The position numbers and the translations under genes were made by a program. Positions 33,388 to 42,502 of a stretch of 64,000 nucleotides of DNA are shown here, in pieces; position 1 is the first letter of the stretch, and the number at the start of each line of letters is the position of its first letter. Where the stretch lies: NCBI RefSeq assembly GCF_014712225.1, contig NZ_JACXBW010000014.1, forward strand, positions 62,001 to 126,000, read 5' to 3'. Below the pieces are notes generated by a model. That model saw only the letters and a program-made list of their open reading frames with translations. It was not told the origin of the DNA and ran no database searches. This stretch comes from Pseudarthrobacter sulfonivorans (GTDB taxonomy: Bacteria > Actinomycetota > Actinomycetes > Actinomycetales > Micrococcaceae).

Positions 33388-34728
33388 ATGAATGAAGCGG
33401 CACAGGTGAAGGACGCGTCGGCCGGACTGGCCCACGCGTCCTTCGCCGAAATCACGGCCAGGCGCCGCGGCCGGTTCAGGCGGTATCTTTACCAGCGTCC
33501 GCGCCTCATGGACGCGGTAGTAGTTGCCGGCTACACGGTGCTGGTTGCCCCCACCATGGTGGATGCCATCCTGCAGGGCGCCTGGTTTGCGGCGGCGCTG
33601 CTCGCGGCCGTGGCATGTGCACTCTTCCTTCGGCGCTCCTTTCCCGTGGCGCTGGCGGCGTTCGTCGCGGTGATGGAAGTGGCCGTGACCCTCCTCCACC
33701 CGTGGGGCTCGAATGTCTCGGCAGGGCTGTGGTTCTCGCTGTACGCGGTGGCGGTGACGCACACGCGCCGGTTCGCGCTGATGGCGATGGCCGCGGCCAC
33801 TGCGCCGCTGGCCCTGCTGTATCTTCTGGCTGCGGTGAGCCCCATGGAGAGTTCCTTCGTCCACGCTGACGCGGGCAATCCCGGGGACTTCCACCTCCTG
33901 ACCAGCATCGCCACCGGTGCCACCATCGCCCTGTCCAATGTCATCGCCACCGGGATCGGCATCTCGGTGCGGCAACGCCGCGAACACGAGCAGGAGGTCG
34001 GGGCGTGGGCGTCGCGGACGGCCAGCCTGGCCTCCGTCAACGAGCGGAACCGCATCGCCCGCGAAATGCACGACGTCGTGGCGCACTCCCTGACGGTGAT
34101 GGTCAGCCTTTCGGACGGCGCCGCCGTCGTGGTCCGGAAAAGTCCCGACCGCGCCGCGGAGGTGCTCGGCGAACTGTCGCGGACCGGCCGGACCGCGCTG
34201 GCGGACATGCGGCGCGTCCTGGGAGTCCTCCGGGACGACGCGGGGACGGCACCGCGGCAGCCGCTCGCTTCGGGCGACAGCCTGGCCAAACTCCTGGAAG
34301 GATTCCGCACCGCGGGCCTGCCGGTGCACTACGCGCACACCGGCCCGGCGCTGCCCAGCGACGCCGCGTTCCAGCTGACCGTGTACCGGATTGTGCAGGA
34401 ATCACTGACCAATGCGCTCCGGTACGGGCGGTCGCTGGGCCGGGTGGATGTCAGCATTGTCCGGGCCGGTTCCGCGGTCACCATTGAAGTGCTCGACGAC
34501 GGCGCGGGCGTGGGAGGCCCGGACGCGGCCGACGGCGGCGGGCCGGGTTCCGGGAGTGCCGGCACCGGCCAGGGACTTGCGGGAATGGCGGAGCGCGCAC
34601 GCATATATGCCGGGTCCGTGGAGGCGGGGCGGAGCGGCCGAGGCTGGCTGGTCCGGGCAGTCCTGAGCTGGCCCGGCGATGACCATCCGGATCCTGACCA
34701 CGTTCCACAACTCCAAGGCAGAGCATGA
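33388..34728 (+). CDS. Two-component sensor histidine kinase (NarL/DesK class)
   Basis: A 446-residue membrane sensor. Four to five hydrophobic segments in residues 45-200 have no large extracellular loop, so it probably senses within the membrane. The HisKA_3 helix reads NRIAREMHDVVAHSL with His228 as phosphorylation site. The ATPase domain follows (about 320-440), with YRIVQESLTNALRYG as N box and VLDDGAGVG as G1. It overlaps the response regulator gene by 4 nt. Adjacency suggests that it controls the ABC exporter upstream. Confidence 0.92.
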   Translation: MNEAAQVKDASAGLAHASFAEITARRRGRFRRYLYQRPRLMDAVVVAGYTVLVAPTMVDAILQGAWFAAALLAAVACALFLRRSFPVALAAFVAVMEVAVTLLHPWGSNVSAGLWFSLYAVAVTHTRRFALMAMAAATAPLALLYLLAAVSPMESSFVHADAGNPGDFHLLTSIATGATIALSNVIATGIGISVRQRREHEQEVGAWASRTASLASVNERNRIAREMHDVVAHSLTVMVSLSDGAAVVVRKSPDRAAEVLGELSRTGRTALADMRRVLGVLRDDAGTAPRQPLASGDSLAKLLEGFRTAGLPVHYAHTGPALPSDAAFQLTVYRIVQESLTNALRYGRSLGRVDVSIVRAGSAVTIEVLDDGAGVGGPDAADGGGPGSGSAGTGQGLAGMAERARIYAGSVEAGRSGRGWLVRAVLSWPGDDHPDPDHVPQLQGRA

Positions 34729-35414
34729 CGCAGACACAACCGATCACCGTCCTGTTGGTGGATGACCAGCCGCTGTTGAGGATGGGGTTCCGCCTGATCC
34801 TGGAGGGTGAGGACGACCTCAGTATTGTGGGTGAAGCCTCCGACGGCGCCGAAGCGGTGCGGCAGGTCCGGGAGCTGAAGCCCGACGTCGTGTTGATGGA
34901 CGTCCGGATGCCCGTACTGGACGGCATCGAGGCAACCCGTGCCATCACCGGCGCCAATGCGGCGGCGCGGGTCATCATCCTCACCACCTTCGACGTGGAC
35001 GAATACGCGTTCGCGGGCCTCCAGGCGGGGGCCTCCGCGTTCCTGCTCAAGGACGTGGCACCGTCGGAACTCATCCACGCCGTTCGGGTGGTGGCCAGCG
35101 GCGACGCCGTGGTGGCCCCGCGCGTCACCCAGCGGCTGCTCGAAACATACGTCCGCGGTGCTGCCCGGCCGGCATCCTCGACCCAGCGCGACCCTCTGCT
35201 GGAGGACCTGACGCCCCGCGAAACCGAGATGCTCGAAGCCATGGCCGAGGGCCTGTCCAACGCCGAGATCGCGCACCGGTACTTCCTGTCCGAAGCCACC
35301 GTGAAGACCCACGTCCGGCGCATCCTCACCAAACTTCACCTGCGCGACCGCGTCCAGGCAGTGGTCTACGCCTACGAAACCGGCCTGGTGGTTCCGAGCA
35401 ACCCTGATTACTGA
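34725..35414 (+). CDS. Response regulator, LuxR/NarL family
   Basis: A 229-residue regulator with an N-terminal receiver (phospho-acceptor Asp59 in VVLMDVRMP, Lys in FLLKD) and a C-terminal LuxR helix-turn-helix (LTPRETEMLEAMAEGLSNAEI, then VKTHVRRILTKL). It is translationally coupled to the kinase gene through an ATGA overlap. The likely target is the ABC operon, by neighbourhood. Confidence 0.93.
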   Translation: MTQTQPITVLLVDDQPLLRMGFRLILEGEDDLSIVGEASDGAEAVRQVRELKPDVVLMDVRMPVLDGIEATRAITGANAAARVIILTTFDVDEYAFAGLQAGASAFLLKDVAPSELIHAVRVVASGDAVVAPRVTQRLLETYVRGAARPASSTQRDPLLEDLTPRETEMLEAMAEGLSNAEIAHRYFLSEATVKTHVRRILTKLHLRDRVQAVVYAYETGLVVPSNPDY

Positions 35415-35495
35415 CGCTGGCGCGGCCGACTGACGCACAGCTTCAGCACAGGAACGCCCTAGCCAGGCGATAGGGGCGGCGGGTTGGATGGAGCC

Positions 35496-36401
35496 ATGAG
35501 CAATCACGTTCCGCATCGCGACCACGACCGCGGCCTCGAGTTCGATCTCTCCACCCTCATGAGCCGCCGTTCACTTGGCGTGCTCTTCGGCGCGGGCGGC
35601 GCGGCAGCGGCCCTGGCCGCGTGCACCCCGGGTGGATCGGGAAACGGCGGGTCGGGCAGCACAGCCAGCACGTCGACGTCGGCCGCCACCGAAAGTGCCG
35701 CTTCATCCGGTGCAGCCAGCACGACGGCGTCGCCCTCCGCCAGCCCGGCGCTCACCCGGGCGATCGCCGAGTGCGGCGTTGAGATTCCGGCGGAGACCGC
35801 GGGCCCGTTCCCCGGTGACGGTTCGAACGGACCCAACGTCCTGGCAGCGTCGGGAGTGGTGCGGCAGGACATTACCTCGAGTTTCGGGACCGGCAGCGCG
35901 AAGGCCGGCGGTGTGCCGCTGACCTTCACCCTCACCCTGCTGGACAACGCCAACGGCTGCGTTCCCCTTGCCGGGGCCGCAGTCTACGCATGGCATTGCG
36001 ACCGCGAGGGGAGGTATTCGCTCTACGATCCGGGCCTGGCCAGCGAAAACTACCTCCGCGGCGTCCAGGAAGCCGACGCCAACGGGCAGGTCACGTTCAC
36101 CTCCATTTTCCCCGGCGCCTATTCCGGCCGCTGGCCGCATATCCATTTCGAGGTGTTCGAATCGATGAGCAACGCCACGGCGGCCGGGCAGGTGCTCGCC
36201 GTCTCCCAGGTCGCGCTGACGAAGGCCGCCTGCGACGACGTCTACGCCACTCCGGGCTACGAGGACAGTGTGGCGAACATGAAGCGGACCACCCTGCAGA
36301 ATGACAATGTCTTCCGGGACGACGGCGGCATCTACCAGCTGGCCACGATGACCGGCTCGGCCGCCACGGGCTACACCGCGGGCCTGAACGTCACGCTGTA
36401 G
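35496..36401 (+). CDS. Exported intradiol-dioxygenase-like lipoprotein (Tat signal)
   Basis: A 301-residue protein with a twin-arginine motif SRRSLGVLF (Arg24-Arg25), a hydrophobic stretch and a lipobox ending LAAC (Cys43), then a Ser/Thr/Ala linker. The C-terminal domain looks like intradiol ring-cleavage dioxygenases. The likely iron ligands are Tyr186 (NYLRG), Tyr209 (PGAYSGRW), His215 and His217 (WPHIHFEV). The family normally opens catechol rings in the cytoplasm; the secreted lipoprotein form is of unknown substrate. ATG 35496 is preferred because GGATGGAG precedes it. Confidence 0.82.
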   Translation: MSNHVPHRDHDRGLEFDLSTLMSRRSLGVLFGAGGAAAALAACTPGGSGNGGSGSTASTSTSAATESAASSGAASTTASPSASPALTRAIAECGVEIPAETAGPFPGDGSNGPNVLAASGVVRQDITSSFGTGSAKAGGVPLTFTLTLLDNANGCVPLAGAAVYAWHCDREGRYSLYDPGLASENYLRGVQEADANGQVTFTSIFPGAYSGRWPHIHFEVFESMSNATAAGQVLAVSQVALTKAACDDVYATPGYEDSVANMKRTTLQNDNVFRDDGGIYQLATMTGSAATGYTAGLNVTL

Positions 36402-36449
36402 GCGCCGGGCGCGGCTTGAGGCGCAGGGGCCGGCGTTAGACTCGGAACC

Positions 36450-37787
36450 ATGCCTTCACCATCTGCCGCCGCAGACCACATCCAGGACCTTGCCGCGTAC
36501 GTCAGCGCATCGCCGTCGAGCTTCCACGCCGTCCACGAGGCCGCGCGCCGCCTGGACAAAGCCGGGTTCACTGGCCTGGACGAGCGGGAGCCCTGGTCCG
36601 GCGGGGCGGGCTCGTTCTACCTGATCCGCGACGGTGCCCTGATCGCCTGGGTTGTGCCCCACGGCGCGGGACCCACCACCGGGTTCAACATCCTGGGTGC
36701 GCACACGGATTCGCCGTCCTTCAAGCTGAAGCCAAAACCCACCACGGGTGCGTTCGGGTGGCTGCAGGCCGGCGTGGAAGTCTATGGCGGTCCGCTCCTG
36801 AACTCCTGGCTGGACCGGGAGCTGCAGCTGGCCGGCCGGCTGGTCATGCTGGACGGGACCCAGCACCTCACGGCCACCGGTCCGCTGCTCCGCTTCCCGC
36901 AACTTGCCATCCACCTGGACCGTGCCGTGAACGATGGCCTGACCCTGGACAAGCAGCGGCACATGAACCCCGTCTGGGGGCTGGGGAACCCCGCTGACGT
37001 GGACCTGCTGGGTGTTTTGGCGTCCCATGTGCCCGCAGGCGTTTCCGTGAACGCGGCGGAGATCGGCGGGTACGACGTCGTCATAGCGGACACGCAGGCA
37101 CCCGCGGTTTTCGGGGCCAACAGCGAGTTCTTCGCGTCCGGGCGCCTTGACAACCTGTCCGCCACCCATGCGGGGCTGGCGGCGTTGATCGCGCACGCTT
37201 CCTTTGCTGCAGAGTCTGACGCCGGTTCCGGTGCAGGTTCTGCTGCGGCGGCGCCGGTCGCAGTACTGGCCGCTTTCGACCACGAGGAAATCGGCTCGAA
37301 CTCACGGTCGGGAGCCTGCGGTCCCATCCTTGAGGATGTGCTGGTGCGCGTCTCCGACGGACTTGGCGCCACGGTGAGCCAGCGGCGGCAGGCCCTGGCG
37401 GCGTCGTTCTGTGTTTCTGCCGACGCGGGGCACGCCGTCCACCCGAACTATGCCGAGCGGCACGATCCGGCCAACCACCCGGTGCTCAACGGCGGGCCGC
37501 TGCTGAAGATCAACGCCAACCAGCGCTACGCCACCGATGCGCCCGGCGCGGCTTTGTGGGCGCGGTTGTGTGCTGACTCCGGGGTGCCCTACCAGGAGTT
37601 CGTGTCCAACAACGTGATGCCGTGCGGCTCCACGATTGGGCCGCTGACCGCCACCCGTTTGGGAATCCGCACTGTGGACGTGGGTGTTCCACTGCTTTCG
37701 ATGCACTCGGCGCGGGAGCTGTGCGGTGTGGAGGACCCGCGCCGGCTGGCTGCGGTAACGGAGCTGTTCTTCAGGACGGCCGTGTAG
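36450..37787 (+). CDS. M18 family aminopeptidase (aspartyl aminopeptidase type)
   Basis: A 445-residue zinc aminopeptidase. Metal-site motifs are AHTDSPS (His85, Asp87), FDHEEIGS near 276 and the C-terminal MHSARELCG. The family opening SPSSFHAVHEAARRLDKAGF is clear. M18 enzymes remove N-terminal Asp/Glu or other residues from peptides and form large tetrahedral shells in the cytoplasm. A terminator-like hairpin follows at 37916. Confidence 0.92.
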   Translation: MPSPSAAADHIQDLAAYVSASPSSFHAVHEAARRLDKAGFTGLDEREPWSGGAGSFYLIRDGALIAWVVPHGAGPTTGFNILGAHTDSPSFKLKPKPTTGAFGWLQAGVEVYGGPLLNSWLDRELQLAGRLVMLDGTQHLTATGPLLRFPQLAIHLDRAVNDGLTLDKQRHMNPVWGLGNPADVDLLGVLASHVPAGVSVNAAEIGGYDVVIADTQAPAVFGANSEFFASGRLDNLSATHAGLAALIAHASFAAESDAGSGAGSAAAAPVAVLAAFDHEEIGSNSRSGACGPILEDVLVRVSDGLGATVSQRRQALAASFCVSADAGHAVHPNYAERHDPANHPVLNGGPLLKINANQRYATDAPGAALWARLCADSGVPYQEFVSNNVMPCGSTIGPLTATRLGIRTVDVGVPLLSMHSARELCGVEDPRRLAAVTELFFRTAV

Positions 37788-37915
37788 CGCTTCGGGGCAC
37801 TCCGGGCGGCGTGCGGCCGTCCGCAAAGTTGGTGCGGATACCCACAGCAGTAGCCCGTCCCTCTGGTTGGGGGATGAACGGGATGCATACGGTGGTTTGA
37901 CACAGATGCCCCTGG

Positions 37916-37943
37916 AAAGCAGTCCGCGGTTCCGGACTGCTTT
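37916..37943 (+). terminator. Hairpin downstream of the M18 peptidase gene
   Basis: A perfect 11-bp stem (AAAGCAGTCCG with CGGACTGCTTT) around a 6-base loop, ending in three T. It lies in the 309-bp gap 37788-38096 before the polysaccharide locus. TTTGACA-like bases at 37896-37902 could be part of a promoter, but no good -10 is evident. Confidence 0.55.
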
Positions 37944-38096
37944 GCGGGCGACCAGCAGGTCACCCGGCGACGGGGTATCGGTGACAACTGACTGACGCAT
38001 CAGGCAGGGCGCCGACCATTGGTGCCTGGCCGGTACGGGGAGTGCAGACCCCTGATCCGGCCGTCGCAGGGTGCGCCGCGACCCTGGAGCCCACAG

Positions 38097-40067
38097 ATGT
38101 CCGTGATTATCAAACCTGTACGGTCCACGCCGGCCACTGCCGTCCCGAACGCTGTGCAGATGCGCCCAACAGCAGCGCCAACTTTCACCCGATCACAACG
38201 CACTGTAAAGCTCGGCGGCACCGCTGTCGACCTGCTCTCCTTGGACGAGGCACGCACCCTGATTGTGGGGCGCGCCATCACCGGAGGGACCCGGCCCCTC
38301 GTTGTTGCCTCCGCTAACCTGGATCACGTCAAGCACTTTGGTCATGGCAGCCGCTGGGCCGGGATGGCGCAGTCCACCCGGGACCTGGAATGGGTGACCT
38401 TATTGGACGGCGCACCCTTGGTCACCAGATCGCGCCAGCTCACCGGAGAACAGTGGCCGCGCCTGGCCGGCAGCGACCTCTCGCCGACCCTCCTCCAGGA
38501 AGCCCAGGCAAACGGTCTCAGCGTCGGATTCCTGGGCGGCCGGGCTGATACACATGCACTGGTACGCACCAGGCTCGCCGAGGACTACCCCGGCCTGACC
38601 ATTGCCGGCTTCTGGTCGCCGGAGCGCCCGGAGCTGAGTGATCACGCAGCAGCATCGCGGTTGTCCGCCGAGATCGCGGCCACGGGTGTGGACATGCTCT
38701 TCGTCTGCCTGGGCAAGCCGCGCCAGGAATTGTGGATCACGGAATACGGCCGGCAGAGCGGCGCCAAAGTGCTGCTCGCCTTTGGCGCCGTTATCAATTT
38801 TTTGGCCGGCACCGTCCGCCGCGCGCCCGAACAGGTCCGGGATGCCGGGCTCGAGTGGGCGTGGCGGCTGGCCCTGGAGCCGCGCAGGCTCGCGTCCCGA
38901 TACTTGGTAGATGGGCCCCCGGCGTACCTGAAGCTGGGCCGGCACAGTGGCAGCCCCGTGGGTAACCGCAGCTGGTGGGAAGGAGCGGGTAACCTGCAGG
39001 ACGCGCAGCCCGGGACAGCGGCCAGCGTGTCCGCAGCCAGTGGAGGCAACCGCCTCCAGCCGTGCGGTTTCCAGCCGGTCACCGAGCACACCGACATCGC
39101 GGTCCTGGTGGTCACGTACAACAACGAGGACACCCTGCCGGTTCTCCTGGATGACCTGAGGGCGGAAACCGGCAGCCAGTCCATCAAGGTGATTGTGGCG
39201 GACAACTCGCCCACACCGCTGACCATGGCTGTCGCGGCCAATGATCCCGACGTCCATGCGTTCCGCACCGGTGGCAATGTGGGATACGCAGCCGCGATCA
39301 ACATGGCCGTTCAGCGGGCAGGAGCCGCTGCAGCCTACCTGGTCCTCAATCCGGATGTACGGGTGGAGCCCGGTGCCATCAGTGCGCTGCGGGCCAGGAT
39401 GCTTGCATCCAACGCCGGAGTGGTGGTTCCGTTGCTCCTTGACGACGACGGCTCCGTCTACCCTTCGCTGCGGCGCGAACCGACACTGGTGAGTGCCCTG
39501 GGTGATGCGCTCCTGGGCAGCCGTCTCCCCGCCCGTCCCGGGTGGCTCTCTGAAATGGACCGTGACGCCGAGAGCTACCGCCACGCACACAGCGTGGAAT
39601 GGGCCACCGGAGCAGCGCTTCTGGTCCGCGCGGACACCGTGGCCGCCGTGGGCAACTGGGACGAACAGTTCTTTCTCTATTCGGAGGAGACCGACTTCTT
39701 CCGTCGCGTACGGGAAACCGGTGCCACAGCTTGGTTTGAACCCACTGCCATCATGCAGCACAGCCGCGGCGGCTCCGGCACCTCATCGGACCTTGACGCC
39801 TTGATGGCGGCCAACCGGGTGCGCTACATCAGGAAACACCGGAACCCTGCTTATGCCGGCGCTTTCCACGCGGCCGTGAGCCTGAGCCTGCTGCTGCGGT
39901 CCGGGATCCCCGGGCGCTCCGGAATCCTGGGCAAGGTGGTGTTGCCCCGTCGTTGGGATGAACTGCCCCGCGCCACGGTGTACCAGGACGCCACACCAGA
40001 GGAAATGCCTGCTGGTTACGCCGCTTCTCCCACGCCATCCGGCACCGCGGGAGCGGGAGCGCCGTGA
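38097..40067 (+). CDS. Fused glycosyltransferase: WecG/TagA/CpsF (GT26) plus GT2
   Basis: A 656-residue protein with two enzymes in one chain. Residues about 40-235 are a WecG/TagA/CpsF (GT26) domain, with NLDHVKHFG, VTLLDGAPLV and FVCLGKPRQELW. After a low-complexity linker, residues about 332-620 form a GT2 domain, with IAVLVVTYNNEDTLPVLL, YLVLNPDVRV and WATGAALLVRAD, like rhamnosyltransferases. GT26 enzymes add the second sugar to a polyprenyl-PP-linked sugar, and the GT2 part could add the next. The start chosen is ATG 38097. It opens the plus-strand arm of the polysaccharide locus. Confidence 0.88.
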   Translation: MSVIIKPVRSTPATAVPNAVQMRPTAAPTFTRSQRTVKLGGTAVDLLSLDEARTLIVGRAITGGTRPLVVASANLDHVKHFGHGSRWAGMAQSTRDLEWVTLLDGAPLVTRSRQLTGEQWPRLAGSDLSPTLLQEAQANGLSVGFLGGRADTHALVRTRLAEDYPGLTIAGFWSPERPELSDHAAASRLSAEIAATGVDMLFVCLGKPRQELWITEYGRQSGAKVLLAFGAVINFLAGTVRRAPEQVRDAGLEWAWRLALEPRRLASRYLVDGPPAYLKLGRHSGSPVGNRSWWEGAGNLQDAQPGTAASVSAASGGNRLQPCGFQPVTEHTDIAVLVVTYNNEDTLPVLLDDLRAETGSQSIKVIVADNSPTPLTMAVAANDPDVHAFRTGGNVGYAAAINMAVQRAGAAAAYLVLNPDVRVEPGAISALRARMLASNAGVVVPLLLDDDGSVYPSLRREPTLVSALGDALLGSRLPARPGWLSEMDRDAESYRHAHSVEWATGAALLVRADTVAAVGNWDEQFFLYSEETDFFRRVRETGATAWFEPTAIMQHSRGGSGTSSDLDALMAANRVRYIRKHRNPAYAGAFHAAVSLSLLLRSGIPGRSGILGKVVLPRRWDELPRATVYQDATPEEMPAGYAASPTPSGTAGAGAP

Positions 40068-40089
40068 CAGATGACTCCATCGACCCGCG

Positions 40090-41502
40090 GTGCCCACATT
40101 GATGCGTCTGGGGCACGCCGCCGGGACACTGCCAGCCGGGGCCCCGGTCCGCACAGCGAACGGGGTGAGCATGGTCCTGGCCGACCTCAACCCGGCGACG
40201 TCCCGCGAGGGAAAAGTGCCGTTGCTCCTTCGCGTGACGGCCGCTGCCATCTTCATCTTTCCGTCATCCATGGTCATCAAACCCATCGGGGCAGCGGGAA
40301 CGGTGCCGCTGCTGCTGGCTCTGCTGCTGTTTGTCCTGTGGTTTGGTTCATGTATTTTCGGCCTGCACGATCCGATTCCGTTCCGGCACCCCGGCCGCAT
40401 GGCGCTGGCCCTGCTGCTCCTGGGTACCTGCATTTCCTACGTCGGTCTCTACTCCGGATGGACCGGGCCGAGCACCGTCGCCGCCAGGGCGTCAGCTGAC
40501 CGATTCGTCATTCTTCTCTTTGCCAGCGCCGCACTCATTCTTGTGGCGACTGAGACGCTACGCACCATGGCAGATGTCATGATGTTCGTCCGCGCCCTCC
40601 TTGCTGGTGGTCTGTTTTGCTGCCTGGTAGCCGCCGCGCAGTTCTTCCTGCAGATCAATCCCATGGAATGGTTCCAAAGCATCATGCCCGGGTTCAGCTA
40701 CAACGGTGGTGACACCACTTTCCAGAATCGGGGAGCGCTCCTGCGCGTTGCCGGGAGTACCTTTACCCCCATAGAGCTCGCCGTGGTCTGTTCGATGCTC
40801 CTGCCCCTCTCCGTCTGGCGGGGCCTCTTCGACACCAAGGGCCGCAAATGGGTGCACTGGGCAGGAACGTTGCTGCTGATCTTCGCGATCGCCGCAACCA
40901 TTTCCCGTTCCGGGGTCCTCGGAGCCTCCATTGCCCTGGCTGTTTTCGTCCCCTTCCTGCCGGTCGTCGCGCGCAGATGGACAATCGTTGTCCTTCCGGT
41001 TGTTGTCGCAGCCCTTTTCATGGGGATTCCAGGGTTGGTGAGCACCATTTTCAGCGCCTTGACGCCCGAAGAGGGCGATCCCTCCATCAGTACCAGGACA
41101 AACAACTACCCTCGCGTCGCGGCGATGTTCGAGCAGCGGCCCATCATCGGTGCCGGTCCGGGGAACTACCTGCCGGCGAACGCCCAGCTCATTCTCGATA
41201 ACCAGTACCTGAACGCCACCGTGACCATGGGGATTGTTGGGCTGGCATGTACTGTGGCCTACTTTGTCATTCCTGGCGTGGCCGCCCTGCTGGCAGCCCG
41301 GACGGCCAAGGCCCCGGCCCTTCGCGGCCTGGCCGCCGCCGTTGCGGCCGCCGGCTTCGTGGGCATGGTCTGTTCATTGACGTTCGATTCCCTTTCTTTC
41401 CCAATCTTCGCCCTGACCTATCCGCTCTTCATCGGGCTCGGTGGAGCGGCCTGGATCATGACCAAGAATGAAAATGTTCTGACGAATAAAGGAAAAATCT
41501 AA
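40090..41502 (+). CDS. O-antigen ligase/polymerase-like membrane protein (Wzy or WaaL type)
   Basis: A protein of up to 470 residues with about 10-11 hydrophobic segments. A large loop and the RVAAMFEQRPIIGAGPGNYLP motif are typical of the Wzy_C/O-antigen ligase family. In a Wzx/Wzy locus this would polymerise repeat units on the outer face of the membrane. The GTG at 40090 has no ribosome binding site; ATG at 40171 (443 residues, GGGGTGA upstream) is a credible alternative. The stop codon overlaps the start of the next gene. Confidence 0.8.
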   Translation: MPTLMRLGHAAGTLPAGAPVRTANGVSMVLADLNPATSREGKVPLLLRVTAAAIFIFPSSMVIKPIGAAGTVPLLLALLLFVLWFGSCIFGLHDPIPFRHPGRMALALLLLGTCISYVGLYSGWTGPSTVAARASADRFVILLFASAALILVATETLRTMADVMMFVRALLAGGLFCCLVAAAQFFLQINPMEWFQSIMPGFSYNGGDTTFQNRGALLRVAGSTFTPIELAVVCSMLLPLSVWRGLFDTKGRKWVHWAGTLLLIFAIAATISRSGVLGASIALAVFVPFLPVVARRWTIVVLPVVVAALFMGIPGLVSTIFSALTPEEGDPSISTRTNNYPRVAAMFEQRPIIGAGPGNYLPANAQLILDNQYLNATVTMGIVGLACTVAYFVIPGVAALLAARTAKAPALRGLAAAVAAAGFVGMVCSLTFDSLSFPIFALTYPLFIGLGGAAWIMTKNENVLTNKGKI

Positions 41503-42389
41503 TGGATCCGATGGCAGTTATCCGGGCAATGTGGCTGCACAAGGTGTTTGTCCTGCCAGTGCTCTTGCTGACCGCTGTTGCGGCGGGATACGTTTTCCAG
41601 TTTGGGCCCCGATACTACGAGGCGGACACCAGTTACGCGATCGTCAATCCGCGCCTGCCGTCAGACCGCGAACTGCTTCAGGACGCGAGCCTGGCAAACG
41701 TGAATCGCGATAATCCGTTCCTGCGATCTTCCGACCAGGCGCTCATCAGCGAGGTGCTGATTGCACGGCTGACCACCACCGCCGTTGCCGAAGGACTGCA
41801 AGCGAAGGGGCTGAGCACCGACTACACCGTCAGCAAAGGTATCAACGGCAATGGATTTGTTGTCGCCATCACGGGCAGCGCGGATTCCGAGGACCTGGCG
41901 ATCAAGACAGTAGCCGCACTCGGTAATGAACTGGAGAGCAACCTGCGCGATGTCCAGAAAGTCAACAATGCCGACGACAGATTCCTGTTCACAGCCCTCA
42001 CCGTGACCCCGCTGGCCAAGGCAACGGAACAGTTTTCCAGCAGGCTGCGCTCAGTGGTCATGGTGGTCCTGGGAGGTGCTGTCTTGATGTTCGCAGCTGT
42101 TTCCATGGCGAGGTCGGCGGCGTCGATGCGCCGGAACCAGCACCGCAAGAAGAAGCAGCCCACTTCTGGTGGAGATGCCCCGGAAACACCCAACGACGAC
42201 AAGGAGCGCGGAGGCAGCGCCAAGTGGCATTATGTCGTCCCATCGGCCAAAGAGCCGGGCGCCCTTCCGGCGGCAACCCCCGCAAAGCGTCCCCCCGGGC
42301 CGCAACCTAGTACGCGCCGGTCAATCCGGACGTCACCGTCTGAAGAGAGAGGAGACGAAATCCGAAGCGGCGAACGGGTCATGCGGTAA
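41502..42389 (+). CDS. Wzz-like chain-length/polysaccharide co-polymerase protein
   Basis: A 295-residue membrane protein. A hydrophobic helix near residues 12-32 and another near 183-203 frame an external region of about 150 residues, the layout of Wzz/polysaccharide co-polymerases. A basic cytoplasmic tail of about 90 residues follows (RRNQHRKKKQP) and lacks the tyrosine-kinase domain seen in some relatives. The ATG overlaps the stop of the polymerase gene (TAATG). It probably sets the length of the polymer. Confidence 0.75.
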   Translation: MDPMAVIRAMWLHKVFVLPVLLLTAVAAGYVFQFGPRYYEADTSYAIVNPRLPSDRELLQDASLANVNRDNPFLRSSDQALISEVLIARLTTTAVAEGLQAKGLSTDYTVSKGINGNGFVVAITGSADSEDLAIKTVAALGNELESNLRDVQKVNNADDRFLFTALTVTPLAKATEQFSSRLRSVVMVVLGGAVLMFAAVSMARSAASMRRNQHRKKKQPTSGGDAPETPNDDKERGGSAKWHYVVPSAKEPGALPAATPAKRPPGPQPSTRRSIRTSPSEERGDEIRSGERVMR

Positions 42390-42502
42390 CACCTACCGGT
42401 CCCGGCGCTGAAATGGATCGTCGCCCATCCACGGGGCATCTTGGCGGCACGGGCACCGGGGAGCGTCAAACAGCGACAGGCACACCAGACAAGGGGCAAA
42501 AC

